DNA of 64,000 nt from contig OX345652.1 in the NCBI GenBank assembly GCA_947044365.1, forward strand, positions 3,592,374 through 3,656,373, written 5' to 3'. Under the pieces are notes generated by a model that was not told where the DNA came from, searched no databases, and worked only from the letters and a program-made list of their open reading frames with translations. The translations under genes and the position numbers were made by a program. The DNA comes from Petrosia ficiformis. Its lineage: Eukaryota > Porifera > Demospongiae > Haplosclerida > Petrosiidae. Within the stretch, counting starts at the first letter, position 1. Each line of letters opens with the position of its first letter. This document shows, piece by piece, positions 49,501-59,295 of the stretch.

Positions 49501-50628
49501 GAGAAGATAGTGAAATACAATACAAATTATCAGTGGACTGATTAATTAGCAAAGATTGTATATTCATTTAAGTCTAGTTATTATTGTACCTGACTAACAC
49601 ATAGAACTTCAAGTCCTAAATCAGTAACACTCTTATCCCATGGCTTTTGGTTGTCGGGATTATCAAATATTCTCAAATTCAACAACTTTCTTGCCCTATC
49701 AGTATCGGATAAATTCAAAAGTGATATGTATTATTAACATCATGTAATTAAGTTATACATATCTACTGATTGCGTATCACTCCATTATTTCATTTACTTC
49801 TTCAAGATGTAAGTAGATATATAGACAGACACATTTATTTTTTACCTTAAACCAGTCTTGCCCCACCATTTCGCAATGGAGCTGCAGCTGGAGACAAGAC
49901 TGGAAAAGGTTTCCATAATTATTATTCGGTACAAATATTCACATTTGTCTGTTTAATTTTAGACTATTTTCTGAAAACAACACGCTTTTGGAGATCCAGA
50001 CTTGGACATGTTTCTCATGTATAGTTCACTATGGCGAGGTGTTTTAACAAAGGACACGGACATTTTTAGCAGCAAATTTCCAAACTCTAATCACATGATT
50101 AGTGCTGGCATGATAAATTATAATGATATATCATATATGACGACATACCATGTATGATACATCATAATTACAGCAAATCGTTTGATATCATGGAAGCTCT
50201 TGAATCTTCAATTCATGGATTATAGCAAAGTACAAGCACTGATTCTTATTAGTGACCATAAAAGTAATATAGTATATATAATTATCGTCATGAGATAAAA
50301 GCTGGTACATGAGATGATAAAACAGCAACAGGAATACATGTAGTTCAATTTGACAAGATTACTAACATCCATTCAGACTCTTGGGGTGTGTCTTTTCTTG
50401 AAATACCCAAAAGAATACACATTCCTTTTCCAATAGAGCTGATGACCTTACCATCAACTATAAAGAAGTAAAATATTGAAAAAAAACGCAATCTAGAAAC
50501 TCATAACAATGCTACTTTTGATTACCAGTGTTAAAATTGTCATATTACTAGTTATATATACTGCTCAATTAAGTTGATAACTAACCAATAACACTAGCAG
50601 CAGTTACTCTTTGAACAATTGCCTTCAT
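33191..50628 (-). CDS. DTD1: D-aminoacyl-tRNA deacylase (DTD)
   Basis: Hydrolyses D-amino acids from mischarged tRNAs, in the cytosol. Exons on the minus strand: 50586-50628, 50367-50457, 49590-49695, 49033-49165, 48176-48270, and terminal exon 33191-33265 (or its identical copy 44694-44768), giving 180 aa. Recognisable DTD sequence throughout: MKAIVQRVTAASVI, VISSIGKGMCILLGIS, LLNLRIF, the catalytic SQxT motif split across an intron (VLCVSQ/FTLCHVLKGNKPDF), FGAFMQVHIQNDGPVT with the Gly-cis-Pro motif, and LDIESP. The last 24 residues (RKPQKDQSTGASGG...) are a hydrophilic tail, as in animal DTD1. Every junction is in phase. The last intron is about 14.9 kb (33266-48175) or about 3.4 kb if the nearer terminal exon is used. 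Divergent from C1orf131, convergent with ADCK2. Confidence 0.95.
34600..35600 (+). ncRNA. Candidate spliced plus-strand transcript, repeat copy 1
   Basis: Plus-strand splice signals in each core: donor AACAACAG/GTGATT (34717) with acceptor TCTCTCCCAG (34836); a 77-nt exon 34837-34913; donor AAGAG/GTAAGTTATG (34914) with acceptor CTCCCTGCACAG (35012). Introns of 120 and 99 nt match the small introns nearby. Joining the three exons leaves a frame open from ATG 34648 (MYQGGTQDQD...) into the hairpin exon: about 100 codons in copies 1 and 4, about 135 in copies 2, 3 and 5, depending on a T/G run. I cannot tell whether this is coding. The direction is antisense to DTD1. Equivalent sites exist in the other four full copies. 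Confidence 0.4.
35063..35197 (+). ncRNA. Candidate long RNA hairpin, repeat copy 1
   Basis: Arms 35085-35114 and 35145-35174 pair over 30 of 30 positions: 26 Watson-Crick and four G.U wobbles in the plus-strand RNA. After a 3-nt symmetric internal loop the stem continues through 35070-35081 / 35178-35189 (two more wobbles), then to about 35063 / 35197 with one bulge. The loop is CCCTCC, T and G runs (T7 G11). In the minus-strand RNA the wobbles become A.C mismatches. No family recognised. Confidence 0.5.
37951..38083 (+). ncRNA. Candidate long RNA hairpin, repeat copy 2
   Basis: Same stem as copy 1 (arms 37973-38002 and 38031-38060). The loop has T9 G7. Confidence 0.5.
40231..40363 (+). ncRNA. 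Candidate long RNA hairpin, repeat copy 3
   Basis: Same stem (arms 40253-40282 and 40311-40340). The loop has T8 G8. Confidence 0.5.
42972..43106 (+). ncRNA. Candidate long RNA hairpin, repeat copy 4
   Basis: Same stem (arms 42994-43023 and 43054-43083). The loop has T7 G11, as in copy 1. Confidence 0.5.
44362..45040. repeat. Segmental duplication, right copy
   Basis: Copy of 32859-33537 placed inside the repeat array. The junction at about 44361 joins a truncated 72-bp subrepeat (ATATACTAGTTAATTTG) directly to the ADCK2 3'UTR copy. Confidence 0.9.
44694..44768 (-). CDS. DTD1: Second, identical terminal exon of DTD1
   Basis: Same 75 bp as 33191-33265 with the same upstream acceptor (CTAG before AGAAAACC on the minus strand), the same stop, and the same 3' flank. 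It is reached first by a DTD1 transcript, 3.4 kb after the exon at 48176. Both choices encode the same protein. It is part of the 11.5-kb-offset duplication. Confidence 0.85.
   Translation of the reverse strand, partial: RKPQKDQSTGASGGSDSTPEVHNT
46414..46546 (+). ncRNA. Candidate long RNA hairpin, repeat copy 5
   Basis: Same stem (arms 46436-46465 and 46494-46523). The loop has T9 G7, as in copy 2. Confidence 0.5.
48468..48785. repeat. 37-bp minisatellite in DTD1 intron
   Basis: About eight and a half units of GATTTACCCCTACCACCCCT ACTACTTAGGTTGAGGT, with ACTATCT variants in some units. On the DTD1 sense strand each unit gives two GGGG runs. It lies in the intron 48271-49032. Confidence 0.9.
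48789..48975. mobile_element. Truncated MITE family B with internal hairpin
   Basis: The right end ATCAAAAACTCTG is intact and the interior matches the 30379 copy. The left end is replaced by a hairpin, ACTGTGCAGCGCCAAATAA (48791-48809) pairing with 48817-48835 at 18 of 19 positions. It starts at the edge of the 37-bp minisatellite. Confidence 0.7.
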
Positions 50629-50747
50629 GCTTGTATCAATGATTCAATGCCACACCTTCTTCTATATGTAAGCTTACACGTGGGTTCAAGCATTCTATTT
50701 GCCAATCTACCAGCAAATCAAACTGCTTCACTCACGTGTAATGTAGA
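50629..50747. promoter_or_regulatory. 119-bp bidirectional promoter DTD1 / C1orf131 with two CACGTG boxes
   Basis: The start codons of DTD1 (minus, 50628) and C1orf131 (plus, 50748) are 119 bp apart. CACGTG E-boxes lie at 50677-50682 and 50733-50738, the second 9 bp before the C1orf131 ATG. No TATA box is seen. CACGTG is the Myc/Max-type site, common at ribosome-biogenesis genes in animals; use here is inference. Confidence 0.65.
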
Positions 50748-53700
50748 ATGGAAGGAACAAGAAAACAGAGACCCAAGAGAGAGCCTGAAGTGATTATATT
50801 TCAAGAGCCAACTCACAAGAAACGGTTCAAGAACGAAAGAAATAACAGACAAGTGAGAATGAACAATAGCTTTAGTAACTAAAACTACTGTTACAAAAAT
50901 GTGCATTAAATAGAAATATGTCACTTTAAAGCAATTATGGTTCACAAATATAACACCATTTCATTCAAAGATATGCATATGTAACTATATGAATACTGAT
51001 GGAGAGAGGCAGGAACTAGTGGGGCAGGTCAGACAAGTGTCTAAGCAATAATATTTGAGAGTTTCAACTCTTTGAAAATACCTTACTTGACAGCAGAAAG
51101 ACTGCTTCCTCCCTCCCTGTAATAATTTGTATGATGTTCAGAGACTTCTCTTATAAATGGGACTTCTGATTTGCGTTTATTTAAAATCATAGTAGAATAT
51201 TAATTAATTTCCAAATGTTGCAGGAACCAGTTCCTGTTCAAAGACATGGCTATGAAGAAAGAAAAGTGCAGCTAGAAAATGATGGATTAAATTTTAAGGA
51301 AACCTATAGAGAAATGAGAGGATTAGGTTTGTTCACTTTGTTGTAAAGCATTTATAACCATTATAATTATTTACATACATGTACATACTGGATGTACCAT
51401 GACAGATAATGTCATATATAAATGCAATGAGTATATGGAACTATGAGATACATAGATATAACTATATATGTATATACACACAGACTATCTATAATCATAA
51501 TTGATTAGGTTCTAGTTGAAGCAAAGGTCCAGTTGGTATGCCAATTGGAAACTATCTTGAACCAATTAACATTAATATTGTTAGTGAATATTGCTATTAA
51601 GTATTTGGCCCTAAAACTGTGCAGTGCCAAAATAACAAGTTGTTTGGGCTAACGATGCACATATTAACATTATAATATATATATAACTATATACACATAA
51701 TTATAATGTAGTGTATAATTTAGAAACATAATTATATGCATACATACTCATACATAATATACACTATGCAAATAAAGTTTTTTTTCACAGCTGCTTCTTC
51801 ACTAGAAGGAAAGGACAAAAAGAGAGACGAAGAAGAATACTTGAAATCACTAGGAGCAAAGGCACCTAAACCTGTCAAGATGCCTTATCCAATGTACATG
51901 TCTATGGTGAAAAAACAAAGGAAGGCAGACCAAAAGAAACAAGATATGGTGAGCATAATTATATTGTATTCAGTCTTTTTTTTATTAAATTCATTTTGTT
52001 TGTGTGGTATAGTTGTATAAACCATGTATCATTAATATTAGGTGGCTTTTGAAGAAACTTATGGGAATCACAAGAAAAGCAAAAGAGGACGAGACAGGAC
52101 CAAAGCAATTAGGTATGAAATATAGTATTGAATAAAAAGGGAAGTAATAAGTAATACAGGGAATATAGTTACAGTTCATTTCTTTAGTATTCTAGAAGTA
52201 ATATGTTATAGAAAGAGAATTGAAATACCGTATAGCTGGTTTGACATAAAAATTTGCGGTAAAAGAAAACCGTTTCATTATTGATGTATTTCATAGTTCA
52301 AAATTTTGCAGTAAGATTTATGCTCGCAAAAATTAATTTGATCACACGATGCAGCCATAATACCAAAAATTAAAATGTCGGGTACTGCAACTGTCGCGTT
52401 TGTGGCTACCATGTGTAAAAGAACTTTTTGAGAGATATTAATCGCTGAAGAGAACTCAAATGTATTAAGGAGACTACTAACCGCTATGCAGTTGCTGTTT
52501 CAAAAAAATGGATAAAAGTGGGTCATCTACTAAAAAAGATCTCTCATACTTGTTCTTTGTTTAGTCGGAGAAAGTAGTCATCTTCTGTCAAGGGGCAGAC
52601 ACATGGTGCTATTCTGCTGATTTTCCTCAAGGTGGTCTAGAGATACTGTGTAAAACATACATTTAGTAATGAAGCTATATATTCACTTGAGAAAAATGTA
52701 CGCAAAATTTTATATATGCATTCTTCAAATGATCGCGAATTTAAGTGGAAATAAATTACTTGTGAAAAATACCCGCTATATAGTATATAAAATAGGATAG
52801 CCAGAACTCTGTGACCTCCAATGTCAGGGCCTAGCTCTCAGTTTGTTAAGCATATTCCTCTCCTTGGTTGCATATATGTCAATGTAATTATATATGCATT
52901 TTATAAGTATATAATTATATATTACTTATAATTATAATAAATTATTAAATGTCACTTCACTTATATTAATGAATCATTTATTTCTATACAGACTGTATGT
53001 AGTATTTAACATTACCCATATACATGTACTTTGCCATAACCTGAAGTTTTCGTACATGTACAATTATATAAATTATGATATTATGTATATAGCACATTGA
53101 AAGTGTACCCAAAGATATTATGTAAATTATTTTGTTATTTTAAAATTTTAAATAATTATGTAGTCACTAGTATAATTATGTATAGTGTATAATAATATGT
53201 ACTTGTCAGTACATGTATAGTATATAATGATGTATGCATGTACAGTACATGTATAGTATAAAAGGATGTATACATGTATAGTACATGTAGAGTGTAAAGT
53301 GATGTATACATGTACAGTTCATGTATAGTGTATAATGATGTATACATGTACAGTACATGTATAGTATATAATGATGTATACATGTACAGTACATGTATAG
53401 TGTATAATGATGTATACATGTACAGTATATGTATAGTGTATAATGATGTATGCATGTACAGTACATGTATAGTGTATAATGATGTATACATGTACAGTAC
53501 ATGTATAGTGTATAATGATGTATACATGTACAGTACATGTATAGTGTATAGTGATATATACATGTACAGTACATGTATAGTGTATAATGATGTATACATG
53601 TACAGTACATGTATAGTGTATAATGATATGTACTTGTACAGTTCATGTATAGTATATAATGATGTATACATGTACAGTACATATATAGTATATAATGATG

Positions 53701-53927
53701 TATGCATGTACAGTACATGTATAGTATATAATGATGTATGCATGTACAGTACATGTGTAGTGTATAATGATGTATACAGTATTTGGTTAAGCCTTGATTC
53801 GGACCCTGCCAGCTGGGCTGCCTTGGTAGCTCAGTTAGTAGAGCATCTGTCTGGAGTACAGTGTGTCGTGGGTTCGAATCCCACCTGAGGCAACTTTCAT
53901 TTTTTCATTTTTCCATTGCCTCAGGTG

Positions 53928-53963
<36 letters not shown>

Positions 53964-54303
53964 TCCTGATAATAACATGTACAGTACATGTATAGTATAT
54001 AATAGTGTATAATGATGTATACATGTATAGTATATGTATAGTGTAAAGTGATGTATACATGTACAGTACATGTATAGTATATAATGATGTATAAAGTAAT
54101 AAAAGTGTGTATATACGTCTCAAGCACGTTCTTTTTTTCTTTTTTTCATATCTCTTTGTTTATTGGTTCTTGGTTTACCCAGGGGTAGAGGAAGATGGCA
54201 AGATAGAGTTACATCATTGGAGCCTTCAATTGGAAAATTCAAAGGAGGAATTTGGAAGTTATCTTCTAAAGATGTGAAGAAACTGAAACAAAATTCTAAA
54301 TAA
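50748..54303 (+). CDS. C1orf131: C1orf131-like protein (DUF4602), putative SSU processome factor
   Basis: Five exons: 50748-50852, 51224-51326, 51791-51948, 52042-52112, 54183-54303, in phase throughout, giving 185 aa. A very basic, charged protein with no signal or TM. The N-terminus (MEGTRKQRPKREPEVIIFQE) matches the acidic/hydrophobic VIxF-type start of C1orf131 proteins, the middle has EYLKSLGAKAPKPVKMPYPM (family LGAKPPK-type motif followed by a conserved Tyr), and the end reads GKFKGGIWKLSSKDVKKLK (family GxFxxGxxxLSKKDI-type motif). Human C1orf131 is a component of the small-subunit processome, so a nucleolar role in 18S rRNA maturation is expected. The ATG was chosen because it opens the frame leading to a good donor (CAA/GTGAGA). 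Intron 4 carries a minisatellite and a tRNA-like element. The first intronless receptor gene starts only 121 bp after the stop. Confidence 0.82.
51505..51660. mobile_element. Decayed MITE family B copy
   Basis: Shares GAACCAATTAACATTAAT and AACTGTGCAGTGCCAAA with other B copies. Ends not recognisable. Lies in C1orf131 intron 2. Confidence 0.5.
52226..52785. mobile_element. MITE with TACCGTATAGC-type ends (~560 bp)
   Basis: Left TACCGTATAGCTGGTTTGAC; right ATACCCGCTATATAGTA, an imperfect inverted repeat. No ORF. Target-site duplication, possibly TA, not established. Lies in C1orf131 intron 4. Confidence 0.5.
53197..54090. repeat. 36-bp minisatellite interrupted by tRNA-like insertion
   Basis: About 16 units of TGTATACATGTACAGTACAT GTATAGTGTATAATGA from 53197 to 53785, resuming at 53975-54090 after the tRNA-like element and a (TTTC)n tract. 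The 36-bp length is a multiple of three, so long spurious frames exist on both strands. Confidence 0.9.
53820..53892 (+). tRNA. tRNA-like gene or SINE head, anticodon position GGA
   Basis: A full cloverleaf folds in 73 nt. Acceptor GCCTTGG/CTGAGGC pairs 7 of 7 with two wobbles; D stem GCTC/GAGC; anticodon stem 4 of 5 with loop CTGGAGT; T arm GTGGG-TTCGAAT-CCCAC perfect; discriminator A. A box TAGCTCAGTTAGTAGAGC and B box GGTTCGAATCC are intact, and a T6 run follows at about 53903. The GGA anticodon would be Ser, but the variable arm is only five nt, unlike tRNA-Ser, so a tRNA-derived repeat is more likely than a working tRNA. Confidence 0.55.
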
Positions 54304-54424
54304 ACTGTTAATGATAGCTGTGTAAAAAATTTAAGCCATTCTTGTAACATAATCATACAGCTTACTACATATAGTTATTTTTAAATCCATAAGAGTTATA
54401 GCAGCTATATTTCCAGACCAGGTT

Positions 54425-57400
54425 ATGGCTCTTGGTTATCGTCTTTTTTCACTCTTTATTGCTGTGTTATGCTGTACTTTTGTTTCCAGTGAAACTGTTT
54501 TCATTAGTAATTCAACAGCTTTTGAGCACTACATGTGTAATGAGAGTTATGTTAATGTTGAATTAGTTCTCGAGTTGAATAGTTCTGTAACGTATTTTAT
54601 TCAAAATGGTGACTTTTGTATTGTACAGACAAAGAAAATTGCCATTCGTAGCATCTCAAGCAATTCTGCTGTTCTAAGATGTTCTGATGATTCCACACTT
54701 TCAACTCCCACACAGGGTTTCACATTCATTGGTGCTACTATTACTCTTCAAAGAGTGACATTCATCAATTGTGGAATATATCTCAAGACACTACCTGTTA
54801 ATATCATCAACATGTTTAATTCTTCATCTCTGTATTACTCTTCTACTCATGCTGCTGCCTTACTCTTTATACAATGTACAGTCGTTATGAGTGAGGTTGT
54901 TCTAACAGGATCATATGGGTTTGCTGTAATCGGTGTCAACCTTGTGGACTCTGTTCTACAGAATGTGCATGTATCAAATTCATCTGCCAGTGCTACAATA
55001 TATGACAGGTATAATGAAACAATTGGTTGTGGAATGATACTCCACTTTTTGTCATATCCACAAACTGACGAGTTGAAAATTCATACAGTGTCAGTTGAAA
55101 ACAGTTTCTTTTTATTTAATTCAAACCCACAAAATCGTTCTTGTGCTAATAAAATGGATCCTCAATCAGTTCCTGAAATGATACTAAGTGCAGTTGCACT
55201 TACCATCCTTTATACACAGCATAACTACCAAGCAAATGTTTATGTTGACAATTCAAGATTTCAGTATAATTTGGGTACCACTAGTGGGGCAGTGTTGATT
55301 TTACACTACAATAGTCACCATGGAGGTATTGTTAACATTAATAATACATATTTTAAAGGTAATCACATACTAGGTGATCAACAGTGTTATGGAGCAGATT
55401 TGAGTTTTGTTTTTCTCAGCTCTTCAGGGATGCCAATATTTAATTATACTTATTATCTTATTGTTGAAAATACAATTTTGAAAGATGCATTCTTCAACCC
55501 CAACGACAAAAATTATTTTAAAACTGGAGTATATATCGGTGTCAAAGAGAATAATTCTGTAAATGTGATTATACTGTTCAAACGTTTACGATGCATTACT
55601 ACTACAGCTTCAATTCACACAGGTGTATGCATGTTTGCAGAAATAATGGGATTTAATAAACATGGAAGGGTTTTGGTGATTCTCGAAAGTGTTGTTGCAA
55701 GTAATAAATCTCTAATATCTTTCTCTTCAATTGCTTCATATACAGGTATGTTTACATTTCATGGAGTTAACTGTTACATTAATGGGACTAAAGAAAAGCC
55801 ATCAACTTTTAGTAATAATGTAGGAGTTGTAATCGATGCTACAGATACCAATATCTACCTTAGTGGTGATGTATTGTTTGATGGTAACAAAGCCACAAGT
55901 GGTGCTGCTATCAAGATGAAATATGGCAGTCGTTTACATTTTATGAATGGATTAACAGCTAATTTCACTAACAATCAGGCAGAGTTATTTGGAGGAGCTA
56001 TCTATGCCGATGTGTTCAATAAAAAAACAGATTGTGCATTTTACTTTCAAAATAAAGATATAAAACTACATTTCAATAACAATATTGCAGCAGAAGCAGG
56101 TAATGATATATGGGCCTCCCCAATATTTTATTGTCAGTTTAATAACTCTTCTAATTCATACACTCCAAATCAAGCAATGGAATTCTACAAAAATCATTTT
56201 CATTTCCTTGATCATTCTGAGAACAACTTTCGGAGCTTTTCAACTAAACCTACGAAGCTTCTTCTTAATAATACGATGACTAGTAATGGTGATATTTATG
56301 TTTATCCTGGTCAAAGGAAATCACTGAATGTTTCAGCACTTGATGAGTTAAATCGTTTTGTATACACTATAGTTAGAGTTGAAATAATTCCAAAGAAAAG
56401 AGACTCCATTAGTGATTTATGGTTGTCATATGAAGACAAGGTACAGATTATTCAAGAGTCCAGATATAAAACATTTACTAGTATTGATTTCACTGTACAC
56501 ACTACTACAGTTTATAATCAATCATTTAAAGGGATTCTAATTCTCTCATTACTTAATTATCCAGAAGCTGTATATTTAGAAGTTCACATACATCCATGTC
56601 CACCTGGCTTTATATTGGATAATATAACAACTGGAGACTGTGTGTGTTCACCTGTATTGTATACCTTTGCTTACGAAAATTCATTTCCTGTGACATGTTC
56701 TATTCAGACACAAACCATCTCTAAATCACATATTACAAATTCATGGGTTGGTCTTATAGAAATGGTTAACGGGATAAAGACTTTTGGAGTATCCATTTGT
56801 CCTATTGGTAACTGTGAATCATATGTACTGTTTGATTATTTTTATAGCGCAGAAATGAAAATTGCTGTAGCTTATGAAGCCAATGATTTATTGTATACTG
56901 CACCTCTTTGTGTTAATCACAGAGAAGGTACTTTATGTGGGAGGTGTAATGATGGTCTTAGTACTGTATTTGGCTCTAGAGATTGTGATAGTTGCAGTAA
57001 CAAATGGTTATGGACTATAATGATATATTTTGGATTAGGTGTACTGCTTATATGTTTCCTGTATGCCATGAGACTTACACTAACAGCTGGTACTCTTAAT
57101 GGTATTATATTCTTTGCTCAAGTTACTAATGGTAGTCTGATTGATTTATCAACATTTAGTGATAGTGGTGATACAGTAGGATTTAAATTGGCAATAGGTT
57201 TCTTGTTATTTTTAAATCTAAATTTGCCATTTCCTTTATGTTTTTATGACGGGATGACCGAGTTATGGAAAACAGGTCTCAGTTTAGTATTCCCCATATA
57301 CCTCCTGACAATAGTTGTTGTCCTCATTATACTCAGTCGTTATTCAACATGGCTTTCAAACAGAATATCTCACTCATCAGTACAAGTACTAGTTACTGTT

Positions 57401-58204
57401 GTACACCTCTCCTTCTCAAAGATTATACTAGCTATTATTGATGTCTTCACACCAGCTAGAATATATACAGAAAATGGATATATTGATGTATGGTATTGGG
57501 ATGGCACAGTTAGATACTTGAGTCCAGAACATCGCAACCTTATGATTTGTGCATCTCTAATATTTTTAACTTTCATAGCACCTTACATCACACTCCTTCT
57601 TCTTGCTAAACCTCTTAGACGTTGTTCACTAGCTAACAAATACCTAAGGCCTGTTCTTGAAGCTATTCATGGTCCATATAAAGAAGATAAAAAGTATTGG
57701 TTTGTCTTTCGTCTAGTACTAGTAATAATTCTGTATATTATTTATGCTGTCTATAAAGGAAACAATGTCTTTAAAATGTATTTAGCTACTGGTGCAATAC
57801 TGGTTTTTGTCTTAACAGCACAAGCTTATTTCAAACCTTTCAAAAATAATTTTTTGAACTTAATGGACACTTGGATTATGTTTAACATAACATTTATTTA
57901 CACTACTATCTGCTCTTTTATCATAACACATCAAATAGATGTCGCTATTGCTATTGGTATTGTTGGTGTGCTTCTGGTGCTCATTAATTTCCTTCTTATT
58001 CTTGTCTATCATTTCTTATGGGTGACTGGTTTATTGCCAATGGTAGAGAGAAAATGCAACACACTCAATCAGAAGATACTGCACCATTTAAGTGTTTTTC
58101 GAAGCGACAACTCAAACATACGATTGCATCAACCTGATGATGAAGATTCATTCTATGATTCTTGTCGACAATATCGGGAGCCATTTTTAAGCGACTCTGA
58201 TTAG
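54425..58204 (+). CDS. Intronless beta-helix / multi-TM receptor-like protein, paralogue 1 (1259 aa)
   Basis: Single exon. Signal peptide MALGYRLFSLFIAVLCCTFV. Residues about 25-700 are an Asn/Ser-rich ectodomain with many N-x-S/T sequons and short beta-helix-like repeats. The segment around residues 480-525 (DGNKATSGAAIKMKYG, FTNNQAELFGGAIYAD) resembles the GGAI / FxxN repeats of polymorphic membrane proteins. A Cys-rich stalk follows (CPPGFILDN at about 725, GDCVCSP, EGTLCGRCNDGL, CDSCSNKWLW near 860). About nine TM segments lie at roughly 862-885, 923-940, 951-972, 987-1009, 1039-1062, 1093-1110, 1118-1136, 1150-1169 and 1173-1199. Between the last helices KPFKNNFLNLMDTW recalls a motif of TRP-like membrane proteins, which is only suggestive. 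The cytosolic tail ends YREPFLSDSD. Function unknown; a cell-surface receptor or adhesion sensor is inference. Confidence 0.9.
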   Translation: MALGYRLFSLFIAVLCCTFVSSETVFISNSTAFEHYMCNESYVNVELVLELNSSVTYFIQNGDFCIVQTKKIAIRSISSNSAVLRCSDDSTLSTPTQGFTFIGATITLQRVTFINCGIYLKTLPVNIINMFNSSSLYYSSTHAAALLFIQCTVVMSEVVLTGSYGFAVIGVNLVDSVLQNVHVSNSSASATIYDRYNETIGCGMILHFLSYPQTDELKIHTVSVENSFFLFNSNPQNRSCANKMDPQSVPEMILSAVALTILYTQHNYQANVYVDNSRFQYNLGTTSGAVLILHYNSHHGGIVNINNTYFKGNHILGDQQCYGADLSFVFLSSSGMPIFNYTYYLIVENTILKDAFFNPNDKNYFKTGVYIGVKENNSVNVIILFKRLRCITTTASIHTGVCMFAEIMGFNKHGRVLVILESVVASNKSLISFSSIASYTGMFTFHGVNCYINGTKEKPSTFSNNVGVVIDATDTNIYLSGDVLFDGNKATSGAAIKMKYGSRLHFMNGLTANFTNNQAELFGGAIYADVFNKKTDCAFYFQNKDIKLHFNNNIAAEAGNDIWASPIFYCQFNNSSNSYTPNQAMEFYKNHFHFLDHSENNFRSFSTKPTKLLLNNTMTSNGDIYVYPGQRKSLNVSALDELNRFVYTIVRVEIIPKKRDSISDLWLSYEDKVQIIQESRYKTFTSIDFTVHTTTVYNQSFKGILILSLLNYPEAVYLEVHIHPCPPGFILDNITTGDCVCSPVLYTFAYENSFPVTCSIQTQTISKSHITNSWVGLIEMVNGIKTFGVSICPIGNCESYVLFDYFYSAEMKIAVAYEANDLLYTAPLCVNHREGTLCGRCNDGLSTVFGSRDCDSCSNKWLWTIMIYFGLGVLLICFLYAMRLTLTAGTLNGIIFFAQVTNGSLIDLSTFSDSGDTVGFKLAIGFLLFLNLNLPFPLCFYDGMTELWKTGLSLVFPIYLLTIVVVLIILSRYSTWLSNRISHSSVQVLVTVVHLSFSKIILAIIDVFTPARIYTENGYIDVWYWDGTVRYLSPEHRNLMICASLIFLTFIAPYITLLLLAKPLRRCSLANKYLRPVLEAIHGPYKEDKKYWFVFRLVLVIILYIIYAVYKGNNVFKMYLATGAILVFVLTAQAYFKPFKNNFLNLMDTWIMFNITFIYTTICSFIITHQIDVAIAIGIVGVLLVLINFLLILVYHFLWVTGLLPMVERKCNTLNQKILHHLSVFRSDNSNIRLHQPDDEDSFYDSCRQYREPFLSDSD

Positions 58205-58640
58205 ATGGGAAAGAGCAGTATGACAATTTTTAAGTTATATATAATTTGTTGTTTGTCATAGATGTTTGATGGTTAGTTTTTAGTTAGACTATTAGAATTA
58301 TTGATGTTTCTCAGTTTTGTTAATAGTTAAACTAACTTTCATAATGCAGAAGTACATGTGTGTTAAACTAGTGTTATTGTACTGCTTCAAATGTAAGGAT
58401 ATTTGTTTACGATTATAGGTATATATGTATATAGTACAAACATTAAATACTATGTCAATAGTGAAATGTTTTATTTAGCAGTTATGATGATAATAAGGTT
58501 TATTTTCAATTTGCAAAACAAGCTATGTAAAGTTTTGGTATGGTAGTAGCATAACAATTTAAGAGTGTTTGTATTTGTGACTGTTTCTGTGTATTTCGTA
58601 GCAGTATATTGTTATAACTGATGAGCAGTAAACAAGCAAG

Positions 58641-58915
58641 TATGGTCTGTTCACATTCATGATGTCTTCAAAATTATGATGTGATGACTTTATATGTAAT
58701 ATAATGTATAGCGTAATATCATAAGGTTAATACATGATTATACTGTTACTCAATAAAGGATTGAAATTTTACATATACAAAAAGAACGAGAAAGACTATT
58801 ATATGAAAATGGTGGAGGAAAAAAGATTGTTGGACATTTCAAACTAAAGTTATGAATGTTTTTTTGAGGTCATGGTGAACGTGAATGACCTTTAGTTATG
58901 CTCAAAAAAACATTG
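58641..58915. mobile_element. MITE family A, complete-looking copy
   Basis: Starts GGTCTGTTCACATTCATGAT and ends CATGGTGAACGTGAATGACC TTTAG, inverted to each other. The interior has TATGTAATATAATGTATAGC and AGATTGTTGGACATTTC. Confidence 0.75.
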
Positions 58916-58974
58916 GTTGAAATCCTATATAATTATGTACATAATTATATATATACACATATATATTATATATA

Positions 58975-59295
58975 TCCCGATACGGCAAAACATCAAAGTA
59001 AACCACAGGTTTATAAATCAGATATAGCACCCTGTGGTCAGATATAGCACCCTGTGGTCAGATATAGCACCCTGTGGTCAGATATAGCACCCTGTGATCA
59101 GATAAAAAACCTGCCATTAAAACAGTCTACAAGAAAACAACACTTACCTTCTCCAAAGTGCCGACAAAAAAGTAGGAGAAGCATCAGACATCAACAAAGG
59201 TTTTGTCTTTCATAATTATAACACACCTACTCGTGCTATATCAGATTTATAATCTGATATAGCCCTCGTAGGGTGTTATAACCTATACATATAAT
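58975..59295. mobile_element. MITE family C copy
   Basis: Starts CCCGATACGGCAAAACATCA, has four tandem GATATAGCACCCTGTGGTCA words, GTGCCGACAAAAAAGTAGG, and a terminal hairpin around CAGATTTATAATCTGATATA, ending GTTATAACCTATACATA. Confidence 0.75.

Noticed and set aside
51736..52020. 94-codon ORF as a separate gene
   Set aside because: It is C1orf131 exon 3 with intron on both sides; the exon boundaries fit the spliced model.
53156..53888. Long open frames of 180-195 codons on both strands
   Set aside because: The 36-bp minisatellite is a multiple of three, so all frames without a stop in the unit stay open.
53820..53892. Functional tRNA-Ser(GGA)
   Set aside because: The short variable arm and the repeat context do not fit tRNA-Ser; kept as tRNA-like with low confidence.
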